Shown piece after piece: positions 32,501-41,126 of a DNA stretch of 64,000 bases. The position numbers and the translations under genes were made by a program. The notes beneath the pieces were generated by a model. The model ran no database searches and was not told where the DNA came from. It saw only the letters and a list, made by a program, of their open reading frames with translations. Each line of letters begins with the position of its first letter. Positions within the stretch are counted from its first letter, which is position 1. The DNA is taken from positions 22,758 through 86,757 of the IMG/VR virus record IMGVR_UViG_3300036861_000805; one strand, 5' to 3'. The stretch comes from a virus.

Positions 32501-33600
32501 ACGGGATGCCTGGGCGCGTAGCGCAATCTCGATGCGGGGCTCATGACGGTCGGCGATCGGAGGAGCCCATGCGGATTCACAGTGTTCAGGAAGTAGTCCA
32601 CCTCGCCGATGCCCGTGGCCCAGACGCCATCTCTGTTGCGCACAAAGTAGCTGCGTTCCACGGTGATGCCTTGACGGGTGACGCGGGTCACGCCGCGCGG
32701 GAGAGCGCAGGACTCGTCGTTCTGGCAGGACTTGATGATCTCGCATGCAAGCGCCGCGGCCGCAAGCTGACCCATGACCGGAGGTGCCTTGCCGTAGGTG
32801 TAGGTGACTGCGAACGCTCCCGCAGCATCGTCGTCGACATCCGTGGACTGGCAGCGCGGCCAGAGTGCCCCGTCCTTGCGCACCAGATCGCGATTTCGGC
32901 GAACGAAATACGTGTCCGGCTCCACGATCTCGCCGTCAATCAGTACCTCGGTGATCTCCCGGACATGGCCAGCAAGCTTCACGACAGACTCTGCTCGGCA
33001 GCCGCAGACGAACCCGCTCCAGCAGCCTCGCCATTCGTCCCATCCGACGAGATGACCACGGGAGAGCACCTGCAGACCGCAGAGGCAGCTATCGGTCCCG
33101 CAAGGGCGCACGGTCGTCTCACAAACTCCGGCCCAGCGCTTGCCGGATGCCAGGTAAAGCAGTTCGCTCGAGCCGACGATCGCAGAGTCAAGTAGGACGA
33201 TGTCGGAGCCGAGATTGTCGGTATTGCAGCATTCGAGGACGTTCTCGCTCGTCGTCCAGGCCGAGCACAGAACCGAATCTGAGACGTCAACTCCCAAGGA
33301 GGGAAGCGAGAGGCTCGTATCCTGAACTAGGAGTTCATCTTCGCCCCCGGTGCCCGGATCAAAGCTGCCGTCGTTCGACCAGATGATCGTGTATTGCCCT
33401 TCCGTCGCCGGGGCTGTGAGCATGGCCCGGTAGCTGCCCGTCGGATTGCCGGCGATCGTCAGCTCGATGATGCCGACTGTAGTCGGCCCGAGCACGGTGT
33501 TGTTCTGATTATCGTTGATCGCGACGGCAAGTGCACCCACGAGACCACTGACGCCGGCGTCGTAGGTCGCCTCGAAAACCGCACTCGGTTCCTGCTGCAT
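32497..33600 (-). CDS. Head-tail connector with N-terminal extension
   Basis: 367 residues. Residues 1-100 form a separate beta-sandwich-like domain (VGIIELTIAGNPTGSYRA; EGQYTIIWSNDG). The rest is a connector: helix-rich start (LLYLASGKRW), Cys-rich middle (CGTDSCLCGLQ; GCWSGFVCGC), then VVKLAGHVREITEVLIDGE and GQLAAAALACEIIKSC. That second part matches actinophage gp6-type connectors. The extra domain could decorate the neck. Confidence 0.65.
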   Translation of the reverse strand: MQQEPSAVFEATYDAGVSGLVGALAVAINDNQNNTVLGPTTVGIIELTIAGNPTGSYRAMLTAPATEGQYTIIWSNDGSFDPGTGGEDELLVQDTSLSLPSLGVDVSDSVLCSAWTTSENVLECCNTDNLGSDIVLLDSAIVGSSELLYLASGKRWAGVCETTVRPCGTDSCLCGLQVLSRGHLVGWDEWRGCWSGFVCGCRAESVVKLAGHVREITEVLIDGEIVEPDTYFVRRNRDLVRKDGALWPRCQSTDVDDDAAGAFAVTYTYGKAPPVMGQLAAAALACEIIKSCQNDESCALPRGVTRVTRQGITVERSYFVRNRDGVWATGIGEVDYFLNTVNPHGLLRSPTVMSPASRLRYAPRHPV

Positions 33601-33610
33601 GGCGCTCCTT

Positions 33611-33919
33611 TTAGGCGCTTGCTCGGCTTGCTGCGGCGGCGATCGACCGCTTCTTCGTCAAGGCAGTCGCGTCGCCTGTGAGATCGGCGAAGACGGCCAC
33701 GTTGTTGAAGGCCCCGAAGGCATTGTTCGCAAGTAGCGCGGCGAGCTCAGTGTTCGTGAGTGTGACACCGTCCTTGTAGGAGTAGGCGTCCACGTCCGTC
33801 CCGCCCGCGTTCACGTTCACGAGCTGCTCGTCGCTTCCATTCACGATCGTGTAGTTGACGTTGAAGACCTCGAGCCGACCGTCAATATCGAACTCGTCGA
33901 AGTGATGCCAATGCTCCAT
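33611..33919 (-). CDS. Small structural protein
   Basis: 102 residues between the connector and a beta-rich tail protein. A short acidic start (HWHHFDEFDIDG) leads into beta-like and Asn/Asp-rich sequence (VNYTIVNGSDEQLVNVN), then an Ala-rich helix. It could be a head decoration or accessory protein. The 56-nt gap upstream holds only a 15-codon frame, not called. Confidence 0.45.
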   Translation of the reverse strand: MEHWHHFDEFDIDGRLEVFNVNYTIVNGSDEQLVNVNAGGTDVDAYSYKDGVTLTNTELAALLANNAFGAFNNVAVFADLTGDATALTKKRSIAAAASRASA

Positions 33920-33975
33920 CTTTCCTCCTAGCTTTCGCTGCTATTGCCGTCGAGTTTGACATTTGTGGCGGACAT

Positions 33976-34755
33976 TCAGATCACCGCTCTCTCGGGAACC
34001 CACAGATCCGGTACGAAGATCCCACTCTTGCGACGATGCCAGGATTCGCGTGCCTTGCGGAGTCCTCCCATGAAGACGGCGGTGGAAGCGAAGCCGAGCC
34101 CGTGATAGCTCCGCTCCTGTGATTCAAGCTCGACGCCGACACTGGCGAATGCGGTGGAAGTGGTACCGCCGAAGGTCAATGTGGCGGCGTTCTCGCCGCT
34201 GTCGAGGACAGCCGAGCCGAGGCCGGTCGCCGGGGTGTTATAGCCACCATCAGCTCCCTCGATGTATCCCGTGCGCGGATTCATCACGGCGGCGTTCGCG
34301 CCCGCTGCAACGGCAATCAGCATGGGATTGCGATCATGTGGCGTTTGGTTTAGGACCGGCGCAGGTGTCGTGCCCGCTACGCCGCTCGACTCTCCGCCAT
34401 TCGAGCGGACGGCCGAAGCTCCTGTAAGCGTCATGCCCGACAGTCTGTAGACGTGTAGCCCGCCGCCGGTCGATCCCGCCTGCGCCGCCGTGAAGATCGT
34501 GCTGCTCGCTGCCGGGATGAGCGCAGTCCGCACCCAGACCGTGAGAACGCCAGTGGTCGAAAAGCCCGTGCGGTCGGAGTCGGCCTGCGTGTAAGTGCCC
34601 GAGGAATTGTTGTCGGTGACGGCCGTGGTACCGCCCGACAGGCCCGAGGATGCCGCGATTATCACGATCAGGTCACCTATCGCAGGCGTAGCGGTAACGG
34701 TCTTATCCCCCGCCGCAGTCGTCCAGGTCGATCCCGCGAATGTCCAGGCAGGCAT
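33976..34755 (-). CDS. Beta-rich virion protein, paralogue of the 21069 gene
   Basis: 259 residues starting TWTTAAGDKTVTATPAIGD, then LIVIIAASSG and LHVYRLSGMTLTG, in the same order as the 21069-21842 protein. The C-terminal 40 residues are basic. Located beside a collagen-like fibre gene, it could be an adhesin, head fibre base or decoration protein. The shared fold suggests an ancient duplication. Confidence 0.5.
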   Translation of the reverse strand: MPAWTFAGSTWTTAAGDKTVTATPAIGDLIVIIAASSGLSGGTTAVTDNNSSGTYTQADSDRTGFSTTGVLTVWVRTALIPAASSTIFTAAQAGSTGGGLHVYRLSGMTLTGASAVRSNGGESSGVAGTTPAPVLNQTPHDRNPMLIAVAAGANAAVMNPRTGYIEGADGGYNTPATGLGSAVLDSGENAATLTFGGTTSTAFASVGVELESQERSYHGLGFASTAVFMGGLRKARESWHRRKSGIFVPDLWVPERAVI

Positions 34756-34758
34756 CTC

Positions 34759-36609
34759 TTACGTCCTCGTGTAGTTGATGACCACGCCGATCAGCTTGGC
34801 ATCGACCGCGAGGTTGTCGTTCGCCACGTCACGCCGGATTCGGATCACCACAAGTTCGCCCGCGGCCGCACCAGTGAGTGTGACCGCGGGTGTAGCGTCC
34901 GACTTCTGCGCCTGAAGAGCTGTCGCCGTGTGAGCATCGGAGATCACCTGTGCCGTGCCAGGAGCCGCATCGATTGTTTCCGAGTCACCGTAAGAGCGCC
35001 CAGCAATCTCCCACTGCACGTTGTTGGTCGAGACGCCAGTCGCGGTCCACCAGAATTCGGCCGTGACCGTGCCGCCATCCCAGTCCGAGGGCATCGCGAA
35101 CGTCGCCCACGCGATCTCCTGCGTCGTCGTGTCGAAGTCGAGCGTGTAGTAGTTGAGGACGTTCGTGACCTCGACGTTCTTGACGAGCTGCGGACCGTTT
35201 GTCGTTGCCGGAATGAGACCCTGTGCGCTCAGATAGATGACGCCACTCGCCTTCGGGCCAGTTGCTCCCTGTGCCCCGGTCGCTCCCGTTGCCCCGGCAG
35301 AACCCGTTGCCCCGGTGGCACCCTGCGCACCGGCTGTCCCCGTGGCACCCGTCGCCCCATCGAGACCGTCCAAACCATCGAAGCCCGTTCCCCCCTGCGG
35401 ACCAGTAGCGCCCGTCGCCCCCTCTACCCCTGTTGCCCCTGCTGCTCCTGTGGCTCCTTGAGTGCCTGTAGCCCCGGTAGCTCCATCCAGGCCGTCCAGA
35501 CCGTCGGATCCGGTAGCTCCTGCGGAGCCGGTGGGACCAGTCGCACCCTGGATACCGGTCGCCCCCTGGGGGCCCGAAGCTCCAGTCGCACCATCAGCAC
35601 CCGTGGCCCCGGTGCTGCCCTGAGTTCCGGTAGCCCCTTGGGTTCCCGTTGCTCCGGTAGCACCTTGGATTCCGGTAGCACCTGTCGACCCCTGAGTGCC
35701 CATCGCACCTGTACTACCTGTCTCTCCTTGCGCACCGGCTATCCCCGTCGCGCCAGTAGCTCCATCCGGTCCCTCAAGGCCATCCATACCCGTAGCCCCT
35801 GTTGCTCCAGCACTACCCGCAGTGCCGGTAGCTCCGGTTGCGCCCTGCGTGCCCACGATTCCCGTCGCCCCCGTCGCTCCATCGACCCCTGCGCTTCCTG
35901 TAGCGCCGGTCGCCCCCTGGGTCCCCGTGGCTCCGGTCGAACCCGTACCCGTTGATCCTTGCGCACCAGTAGCTCCCGTGCTTCCCTGGATTCCCGTCGG
36001 GCCAGTCGCACCCTGCGGCCCCGTAGCTCCCGTGAATCCGTCGAGACCATCAAGCCCGTCGAGGCCTGTGGCGCCTTGCAGGCCTGTCGCACCTGTTGCT
36101 CCCGTCGTTCCCTGAGTACCCGTTGCACCCGTTTCTCCCGCGCCAGTAGCACCGGTGTTTCCGGCCGCTCCCTGCACACCCGTGGCACCAGTGGCTCCTG
36201 CTGTTCCTGCCGTACCCGTCGCGCCGGTAGATCCCTGCGTCCCCGAGCCTGTAGCACCTGTAGCACCCGTCGCCCCCGTCTCTCCATCGGCACCATCCAG
36301 ACCGCCGAGACCAGTCGCACCTGTTTCGCCAGCTCCCGTCGCTCCCGTGATTCCGGTCGCGCCAGTTGCCCCCGCAGTACCGGTTGCGCCAGTAGAGCCA
36401 GAACCGGTTCCTCCTGTCGCTCCCGTTGCACCATTAGCCCCGGTAGCACCCTGGGACCCGGTTGCTCCGGTATTCCCGCCAGCGGGAGGATCGATATAGA
36501 CGTGCGTCAGACCGTCGCCAGCAACTTGCAGGATCTTGCCCGCGGCCTGGGCCGAATTGTCGACATCGAACAGAGCTTGCAGGAAGCGAATGACTTGAAT
36601 CGCTGCCAT
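34759..36609 (-). CDS. Large collagen-like fibre protein
   Basis: 616 residues. The first 45 ([16 protein letters not shown]... [14 protein letters not shown]) form an attachment segment. About residues 45-455 are an almost unbroken run of Gly-x-y triplets dominated by GAT and GPQ/GTQ/GLD types. The last 160 residues are a beta tip ([14 protein letters not shown]... VVINYTRT). Very many Thr sit in the third triplet position. It is encoded between connector and tail genes, so a head or neck fibre is as likely as a tail fibre. Confidence 0.8.
   Translation of the reverse strand: MAAIQVIRFLQALFDVDNSAQAAGKILQVAGDGLTHVYIDPPAGGNTGATGSQGATGANGATGATGGTGSGSTGATGTAGATGATGITGATGAGETGATGLGGLDGADGETGATGATGATGSGTQGSTGATGTAGTAGATGATGVQGAAGNTGATGAGETGATGTQGTTGATGATGLQGATGLDGLDGLDGFTGATGPQGATGPTGIQGSTGATGAQGSTGTGSTGATGTQGATGATGSAGVDGATGATGIVGTQGATGATGTAGSAGATGATGMDGLEGPDGATGATGIAGAQGETGSTGAMGTQGSTGATGIQGATGATGTQGATGTQGSTGATGADGATGASGPQGATGIQGATGPTGSAGATGSDGLDGLDGATGATGTQGATGAAGATGVEGATGATGPQGGTGFDGLDGLDGATGATGTAGAQGATGATGSAGATGATGAQGATGPKASGVIYLSAQGLIPATTNGPQLVKNVEVTNVLNYYTLDFDTTTQEIAWATFAMPSDWDGGTVTAEFWWTATGVSTNNVQWEIAGRSYGDSETIDAAPGTAQVISDAHTATALQAQKSDATPAVTLTGAAAGELVVIRIRRDVANDNLAVDAKLIGVVINYTRT
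34780..36480 (-). repeat. Degenerate tandem DNA repeats encoding GAT triplets
   Basis: Most of this gene is built from 9-nt units coding Gly-Ala-Thr and close variants, with varied third codon positions. The varied codons suggest that the protein pattern is selected while the DNA is kept from being too repetitive. Repeat units start about 44 codons after the gene start and end about 160 codons before its stop; the span given covers the gene's repeat-bearing region generously at the low end. Confidence 0.6.
36474..36487. repeat. 14-bp inverted repeat, copy 4
   Basis: TCCCGCCAGCGGGA near the 5' end of the large collagen-like gene, where the minus strand encodes PPAGGN. Exact match to the other four copies. 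Confidence 0.7.
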
Positions 36610-36671
36610 CAGCGCTCCTTATCCGCGGGTTGCACGACCATGCCGCGGAGAGTCGCCTTATCCCGAGCCGT

Positions 36672-37571
36672 CTACTGGAGGCTCCAGTCGATGAGGACGC
36701 CGACCTGGAGAGCGGTGTCCCAGTCATAGACGACGAAACGCTCGGGATAGACCGTGACCAGGTTGATCGAGCGATCGAGAGACTCACCGATGGTGACCCT
36801 CGGCCCGTCCCCAATCCTGACCTCGAGCGGCCCTGTCGCGAAGACCCAATCCTTCGTGTCATCCGGCCCGGGCAGGCCTCCACCACCGAGGGGATGAACT
36901 CCGATATATCCGGATCCCGAGACGACGGGGGTCCCGTTACGTGTGCGGATCCCGGCTTCCGGCGTCTCCTCGTTGATATCCGAGTTGTCGTTCAGAAGCT
37001 CGGAGCCGAACCCCCAAGCTGCGACGACAGCGGGGGTCGCATGGATCATGAACTCTCGCCCTGTGCGGCTGGCGCCTGCGTTCTCGAGATAGCCGAGACC
37101 GACTGCCGGACTGACTGCTGCGCCCGCCAGCGCAACGAAATTCGTGTCTCCGAGAAAACGGTTATTCGACTGCGCGACGCCTCCTGCGATCGCAGCCTCG
37201 ACACCGTGTGAAAGTGTGGCGTTGAGAGCCAACCGCGCGCGCTCGATGAAGGACTCGTCGCGTGCGTCGAAGCTCGAGCACTCGAGCGGGAAGTAGATCG
37301 CGATCGGATCGAAGCGATCTCCCGGCTGAGGATCCTCGTCCGCCGCGGTCTCCTTGGTGCGAAACGTTCCTACGGAACAGGGTTCCCAGTCGAAGGGCGT
37401 CCCGGCGGGATAGCCATAGACATTGACCCCCGCCATCCACCGGGGCTCGCCCTCGTCCTCTCCTACTTCTTCGACGACGACCCCGGGTGTCTTTAACAGG
37501 CTGTACCGACGAGCAACGGGAAGGGGGCCGTTGATGGCCTGAGCTTCCCCTACTCCGGTCAACGTTGCCAT
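36672..37571 (-). CDS. Conserved actinophage structural protein
   Basis: 299 residues. A central helix region (ARLALNATLSHGVEAAIAGG) precedes AAVSPAVGLGYLENAGA, EFMIHATPAVVAAWGFGSELL and DWVFATGPLEVRIGD. I recognise this order from actinophage virion proteins next to the major tail protein, which have no firm function. It may be a second tail tube or a head component. Confidence 0.55.
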   Translation of the reverse strand: MATLTGVGEAQAINGPLPVARRYSLLKTPGVVVEEVGEDEGEPRWMAGVNVYGYPAGTPFDWEPCSVGTFRTKETAADEDPQPGDRFDPIAIYFPLECSSFDARDESFIERARLALNATLSHGVEAAIAGGVAQSNNRFLGDTNFVALAGAAVSPAVGLGYLENAGASRTGREFMIHATPAVVAAWGFGSELLNDNSDINEETPEAGIRTRNGTPVVSGSGYIGVHPLGGGGLPGPDDTKDWVFATGPLEVRIGDGPRVTIGESLDRSINLVTVYPERFVVYDWDTALQVGVLIDWSLQ

Positions 37572-37598
37572 CTTGCGGCCCCCTTACTCGTCGATTCA

Positions 37599-38267
37599 CT
37601 AGCTCCCCGGCGTGACGGCGCCGGTAGCGCAGTCAGCTGCGGGGATGGTGTCGGCCGTCTTCCAGTACGCGCCTTCCATCCCGACGTCGGAGCCGTCCGG
37701 CGGACCATCGCCGTACGGGCCCCCACCCCAGAGATCGTTGGAACGCGAGAAGCCGGTCAGCACCGGATTCATGTAGTCCTCCTCGGCCGTGTTGTCCGAC
37801 CACTGCCAGACCGACGCAGGGAAGACCCAGTGGATGTATGGCAGGGACGAGTCCTTCTTCGATCCGAAGAGGTGCTGCGTCCAGATCTCGACCGCGACCA
37901 TCTGCGCCTGCTCGTCACAGTCGAGGGCCGTCGGGAAGTGCTGTCCGACGACTCCATTGCCTTCGGTGGGATCCGTGATGCTCGTCCCGCCCACCATGAG
38001 AACCGTCAGCTCAGGCTCGACGGCCCCGTCGGTGAAGGTGAACTCCCACCAGTTGAAGATGTCCTCCGACTTGAATCGAGACAGGGAACAGCCACAGCCG
38101 TTGCGCTGGCTGAAGGTCGCCCCGGTATCGATGTTCGGAGAGAAGGCAAACGAGATCTGCTTGTCCGTGACATACGTGTTGTCGCCTGCGGCGACGTTTC
38201 CGAGATCGTCGAGCAGAGTGACTCTCAGACCACACAGCCCGAAGCTCGGCCCACAGCGGATCGCCAT
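37599..38267 (-). CDS. Major tail protein
   Basis: 222 residues directly behind the capsid gene. The sequence is beta-rich with VTDKQISFAFSPNIDTG, GCGCSLSRFKSEDIFN and WEFTFTDGAVEPELTVLMVGGT, the type of strand pattern used by siphovirus tube proteins. Its size and abundance-suited ribosome binding site (AAGGAGGTG) fit. Several Cys (CGPSFGLC; CGC) are unusual for a tail tube. Confidence 0.65.
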   Translation of the reverse strand: MAIRCGPSFGLCGLRVTLLDDLGNVAAGDNTYVTDKQISFAFSPNIDTGATFSQRNGCGCSLSRFKSEDIFNWWEFTFTDGAVEPELTVLMVGGTSITDPTEGNGVVGQHFPTALDCDEQAQMVAVEIWTQHLFGSKKDSSLPYIHWVFPASVWQWSDNTAEEDYMNPVLTGFSRSNDLWGGGPYGDGPPDGSDVGMEGAYWKTADTIPAADCATGAVTPGS

Positions 38268-38339
38268 TTAGAGCACCTCCTTGTTGTGCATGGCGGTCGC
38301 GAGGAGAACGGGAGAGCCGCTTGCCTTTATGGCTTTCAT
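38268..38339 (-). CDS. Possible 23-residue leader or small protein
   Basis: MKAIKASGSPVLLATAMHNK... runs for 23 codons in the gap between capsid and major tail genes. A GGGAGAG ribosome binding site precedes it, and its TAA abuts the next ATG. It may be a translated leader that couples the two genes. Too short to judge by sequence alone. Confidence 0.3.
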   Translation of the reverse strand: MKAIKASGSPVLLATAMHNKEVL

Positions 38340-38371
38340 CGCGTCTCTCCCGTCCTTCGTTCCTCGAGTCC

Positions 38372-40219
38372 CTATGCGCACGTCGGCGCGGTCCCCAGTG
38401 CCGGGTACACGCCGTTCGGGCAAATGTCCTGAGTGATCCAGAGAGCGGCCTGTGCTGGGCCGATGCGAGCCACGTTCTCGAAGGACTCCCCAAACAGCTG
38501 GAAGTCGTTCGTCGAGTTGAGCGTCGAATCACGGACGAGGCCGAGCTCGAGCACGCCCATGTCGAGGTGGATGAACTCGCCCTCCGGGAAGAGCGGGTAC
38601 TGCACCTCGGCCGGAAAGAGCTCCAGCGGGCCCACGGCCTGCGTGGCCCCGAACGTGTCCGCACCCGTGACGTCGTCGAGCGAGTACGAGATGCGGATGC
38701 CATACTGAGCGAGCTTGGCGGTCAGAGCCGCGCGTGCGCGGTCTGCCGTGTCGAGCTGCTTCAGTGCGTCGTCGGCAGCCAGGATGTCGCCGATCCAGGA
38801 CGGCATGATCGTCCGGAAGACGACGTTGTCGTCCATCCGGAGACGTCGCTTGATGCCCGCCGTCGCCGCGGTGATGGCGTACACGAGGCTCGCGAACGCG
38901 TTCATCGTGGCTCCGACGGCTGCCTGCGTGACCTGCACCGACTGCGTCTTGATCCCGTCGAGCAGGAAGGTGTCCGCCGTTCGTGCCCAGGCGGCCATCG
39001 TCAGATCGTTCTCGTGCGCGATCCGCTCCGGCCACGCCCGGGCGTTCAGATTGCCGTACTCACGGCAGTGGCTGATCACGACAACGGAGGTCTCGACGTA
39101 ATCGACGCAGTCGAGGTCCTGGCAGGACTTCGTCGCGAAGGTCCCGCCGAGGGCATCCTCGTCCGCCGTGATCTGCGAGATCGCCGTGGTGATGTCACCG
39201 ATCGTGGGCGACTCGGGAACGTTCACGCCGCCGCGATCCGCCTGGAAGGACGCGAGTGCTTCCCGCACCGGCCGCGCCTGCGAGGCGAAATTGACGAGCG
39301 TGTAGATGTTCTCGAGCGGTGCACAGAGACCACCGGACGCGATCATCCCCATGAGACCCGGAATGCCCGCCGGAATCACCGAGCGGATCTTGCGAGCATT
39401 CGCATCCGGATCGCCCGGGAACAGTCTTCGCTCCTCGGGGAAGGGGAAGTTCGCCGACGCGACGAGGAAGCGCTGCTCGATCCCCGCCTCATGCTTGGTC
39501 TGCGGCCCGAGTGAGCGAGCCACCGTCTTGATGGCCTCGGCGAGGCCCATCCGGTCGAGCATGGTCCCTCCGCGGACACCGGCCTGGCCGGCGACTGCGA
39601 TCAGGCCCGCACCCGTGGATTCGCCACGGCGCTCGGCAGAGGGAGCGGGCGGGCGACGAAGCGGCGTACGCTTCGGCGACCGTGGCGTACCGGCCGATGC
39701 CGTTGCGGCCTCCTCTTCCTTCTCCTTCTCCTCTTCCTTCTCCTCGTCTTCCTCGGCCTTGCCTTCGCCCTCGGCAGCGAGCGACTCAGAACCCTCCTCG
39801 GAGCTCTCTCCCTCGCCCTCAGACGCCTCGGCTTCGGCTCCGGCCTCTTCGCCTTCGCCGGCACCTTCCTCTTCGCCTTCGCCGCCGGCATCCTCTTCGC
39901 CGCCCTCAGCCGCTTCGTCCTCCTCGACTGCAAGCGCCTGGGCCGCGCGCTCGGCGAGCTCGTTCTTGCGATCGACGTATTCCTGCGCGAGATCGTCGCG
40001 GCGCTTCTGCTCCGCCTTGATCGCCTCGATCTGCCCAATCCCACGCTCCATCTCGGCGAGCTCCTCGTCAGGGGAGACGCCCTTCAGGAACTCCTCGTTG
40101 CCTTCGTTGATCGCCTCGAGGGCGACCTCGTGCTCCTTCAGTAGAGCTTCCAGCCTCTCGTCGGTGACGTTCTCGACATCCGACAAGTCCTCAGGAAGCT
40201 CGGGGAACAGTGGGTCCAT
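38372..40219 (-). CDS. Major capsid protein, HK97 fold, with acidic delta domain
   Basis: 615 residues. Residues 1-90 are helical (a scaffolding delta domain). About 95-175 form an extreme Glu/Ala/Gly run, then a basic Pro-rich linker. From about 205 the shell domain begins: AEAIKTVARSLGPQT, IPAGIPGLMGMIASGG, AWPERIAHENDLTMAAW and LEWTQ-like late strands match actinophage HK97-type capsids. The delta part is presumably cut off by the protease upstream. The gene opens a long late operon. Confidence 0.85.
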   Translation of the reverse strand: MDPLFPELPEDLSDVENVTDERLEALLKEHEVALEAINEGNEEFLKGVSPDEELAEMERGIGQIEAIKAEQKRRDDLAQEYVDRKNELAERAAQALAVEEDEAAEGGEEDAGGEGEEEGAGEGEEAGAEAEASEGEGESSEEGSESLAAEGEGKAEEDEEKEEEKEKEEEAATASAGTPRSPKRTPLRRPPAPSAERRGESTGAGLIAVAGQAGVRGGTMLDRMGLAEAIKTVARSLGPQTKHEAGIEQRFLVASANFPFPEERRLFPGDPDANARKIRSVIPAGIPGLMGMIASGGLCAPLENIYTLVNFASQARPVREALASFQADRGGVNVPESPTIGDITTAISQITADEDALGGTFATKSCQDLDCVDYVETSVVVISHCREYGNLNARAWPERIAHENDLTMAAWARTADTFLLDGIKTQSVQVTQAAVGATMNAFASLVYAITAATAGIKRRLRMDDNVVFRTIMPSWIGDILAADDALKQLDTADRARAALTAKLAQYGIRISYSLDDVTGADTFGATQAVGPLELFPAEVQYPLFPEGEFIHLDMGVLELGLVRDSTLNSTNDFQLFGESFENVARIGPAQAALWITQDICPNGVYPALGTAPTCA

Positions 40220-40281
40220 TTCGGTCTCCTTCGACTCGAACTAATGAGCGTCGGAGTCCTAAGGACCCAACTGACACGAGA

Positions 40282-40355
40282 GGTCTAAGCCGTCTCAGCG
40301 CTTGCGCAGCAGATTAGACCACCCAGCGGATGTGCGCTAGTATCGGTGCCGATAC
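40282..40355. promoter_or_regulatory. Divergent control region with operator-like dyads
   Basis: The 227-nt gap between the divergent capsid and plus-strand genes contains GGTCTAA (40282-40288) and TTAGACC (40314-40320) as an inverted pair, and a perfect dyad GTATCGG-TG-CCGATAC at 40340-40355. A plus-strand promoter, TTAGAC (40314) and TAGTAT (40338) spaced by 18 nt, overlaps both elements: the dyad covers the -10 box. Repression of the two small plus-strand genes is inferred. Confidence 0.5.
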
Positions 40356-40446
40356 GAGAGCTGCCGAGCTCCCTCCGTCCCTCGACTTCGATAGCCGAAC
40401 CGCCGAGTTCGAGCAGCCCACTCAGACGACATAGGAGGTAAAACCG

Positions 40447-40908
40447 GTGAGCACTCACACGCTCGACGCGAGCGGATCGCGTCCCCTCACTACCATGATC
40501 AACGACCCGGCGAGAACGGCGGCGACCGTCGGCGCGAAGCTCGGAGACGACGTCGTCGCGACGCTCGGCAACTTCGCCTACGTCGAAATTCCGATCCCGA
40601 CGACTCCCGGCGCGTGCGAGATCGTCGTCCGCCAGCGCGTCGAGAAGCAGATGAAGCGTGACGAGAAAGGCGACCCGGTCCGCGACGCGGACAAGAACGT
40701 CGTCTATGAGGAGGTCGAGGTCGAGAGCCGGACGCTTCGGCTTCGCGCATTCACCTACGTCATCGGCCGCACCGAGAGCGAGACGCCGCACTCGACCTTC
40801 CGTGTCGTCAACCTCGACAAGGATCCCAACCCTCCGATGGCGCTCTGGGGCGACGTCGTCGCCGAGGCGAAGATCGACCTCGGCTACGGGACGGAGCCGA
40901 CGCCGTGA
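40447..40908 (+). CDS. Hypothetical protein, moron-like unit, gene 1
   Basis: 153 residues from GTG behind a perfect AGGAGGT. Beta-rich core with LGNFAYVEIPIPTTP, EIVVRQRVEKQ, EEVEVESRTLRLRAFTYVIG. No known domain. It lies on the strand opposite the late genes, with its own promoter, so it resembles a moron. It overlaps the next gene by 4 nt. Confidence 0.55.
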   Translation: MSTHTLDASGSRPLTTMINDPARTAATVGAKLGDDVVATLGNFAYVEIPIPTTPGACEIVVRQRVEKQMKRDEKGDPVRDADKNVVYEEVEVESRTLRLRAFTYVIGRTESETPHSTFRVVNLDKDPNPPMALWGDVVAEAKIDLGYGTEPTP

Positions 40909-41126
40909 GCGAGGAGACCGTCATCGGGGGCCCGCTCGACTCTCGCGGAAGCAAGGCTCACGGAGGATCGCTCTACCTGGACGGATGCGACGTCGATCTC
41001 TCGCGCGAGGCGCTTGTCCTCGACGTCCGCATCTCGAAGGTCGACTCCAGCAAGCTGGAGACGATCGTCGTCACGATCAAGGGAGTCGAGGTCGCGAGTC
41101 TCCCGGCGACTTTCGTCTTAGTCTGA
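40905..41126 (+). CDS. Hypothetical protein, moron-like unit, gene 2
   Basis: 73 residues from GTG, in a GTGA overlap with gene 1. Beta-like sequence (GGSLYLDGCDVDLSREALVLD; LETIVVTIKGVEVA). The stop overlaps the end of the convergent glycosyltransferase gene by 9 nt, with no terminator between. Function unknown; the pair may form a complex. Confidence 0.5.
   Translation: MSEETVIGGPLDSRGSKAHGGSLYLDGCDVDLSREALVLDVRISKVDSSKLETIVVTIKGVEVASLPATFVLV

Noticed and set aside
33930-33976. 15-codon minus-strand frame between two structural genes
   Set aside because: Too short to support from sequence alone.
35696-36115. Plus-strand frames coding long PVAPVAP-type repeats antisense to the collagen-like genes
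   Set aside because: They are the mirror image of the GAT repeat codons; no start context, and the minus-strand product is a recognisable fibre.
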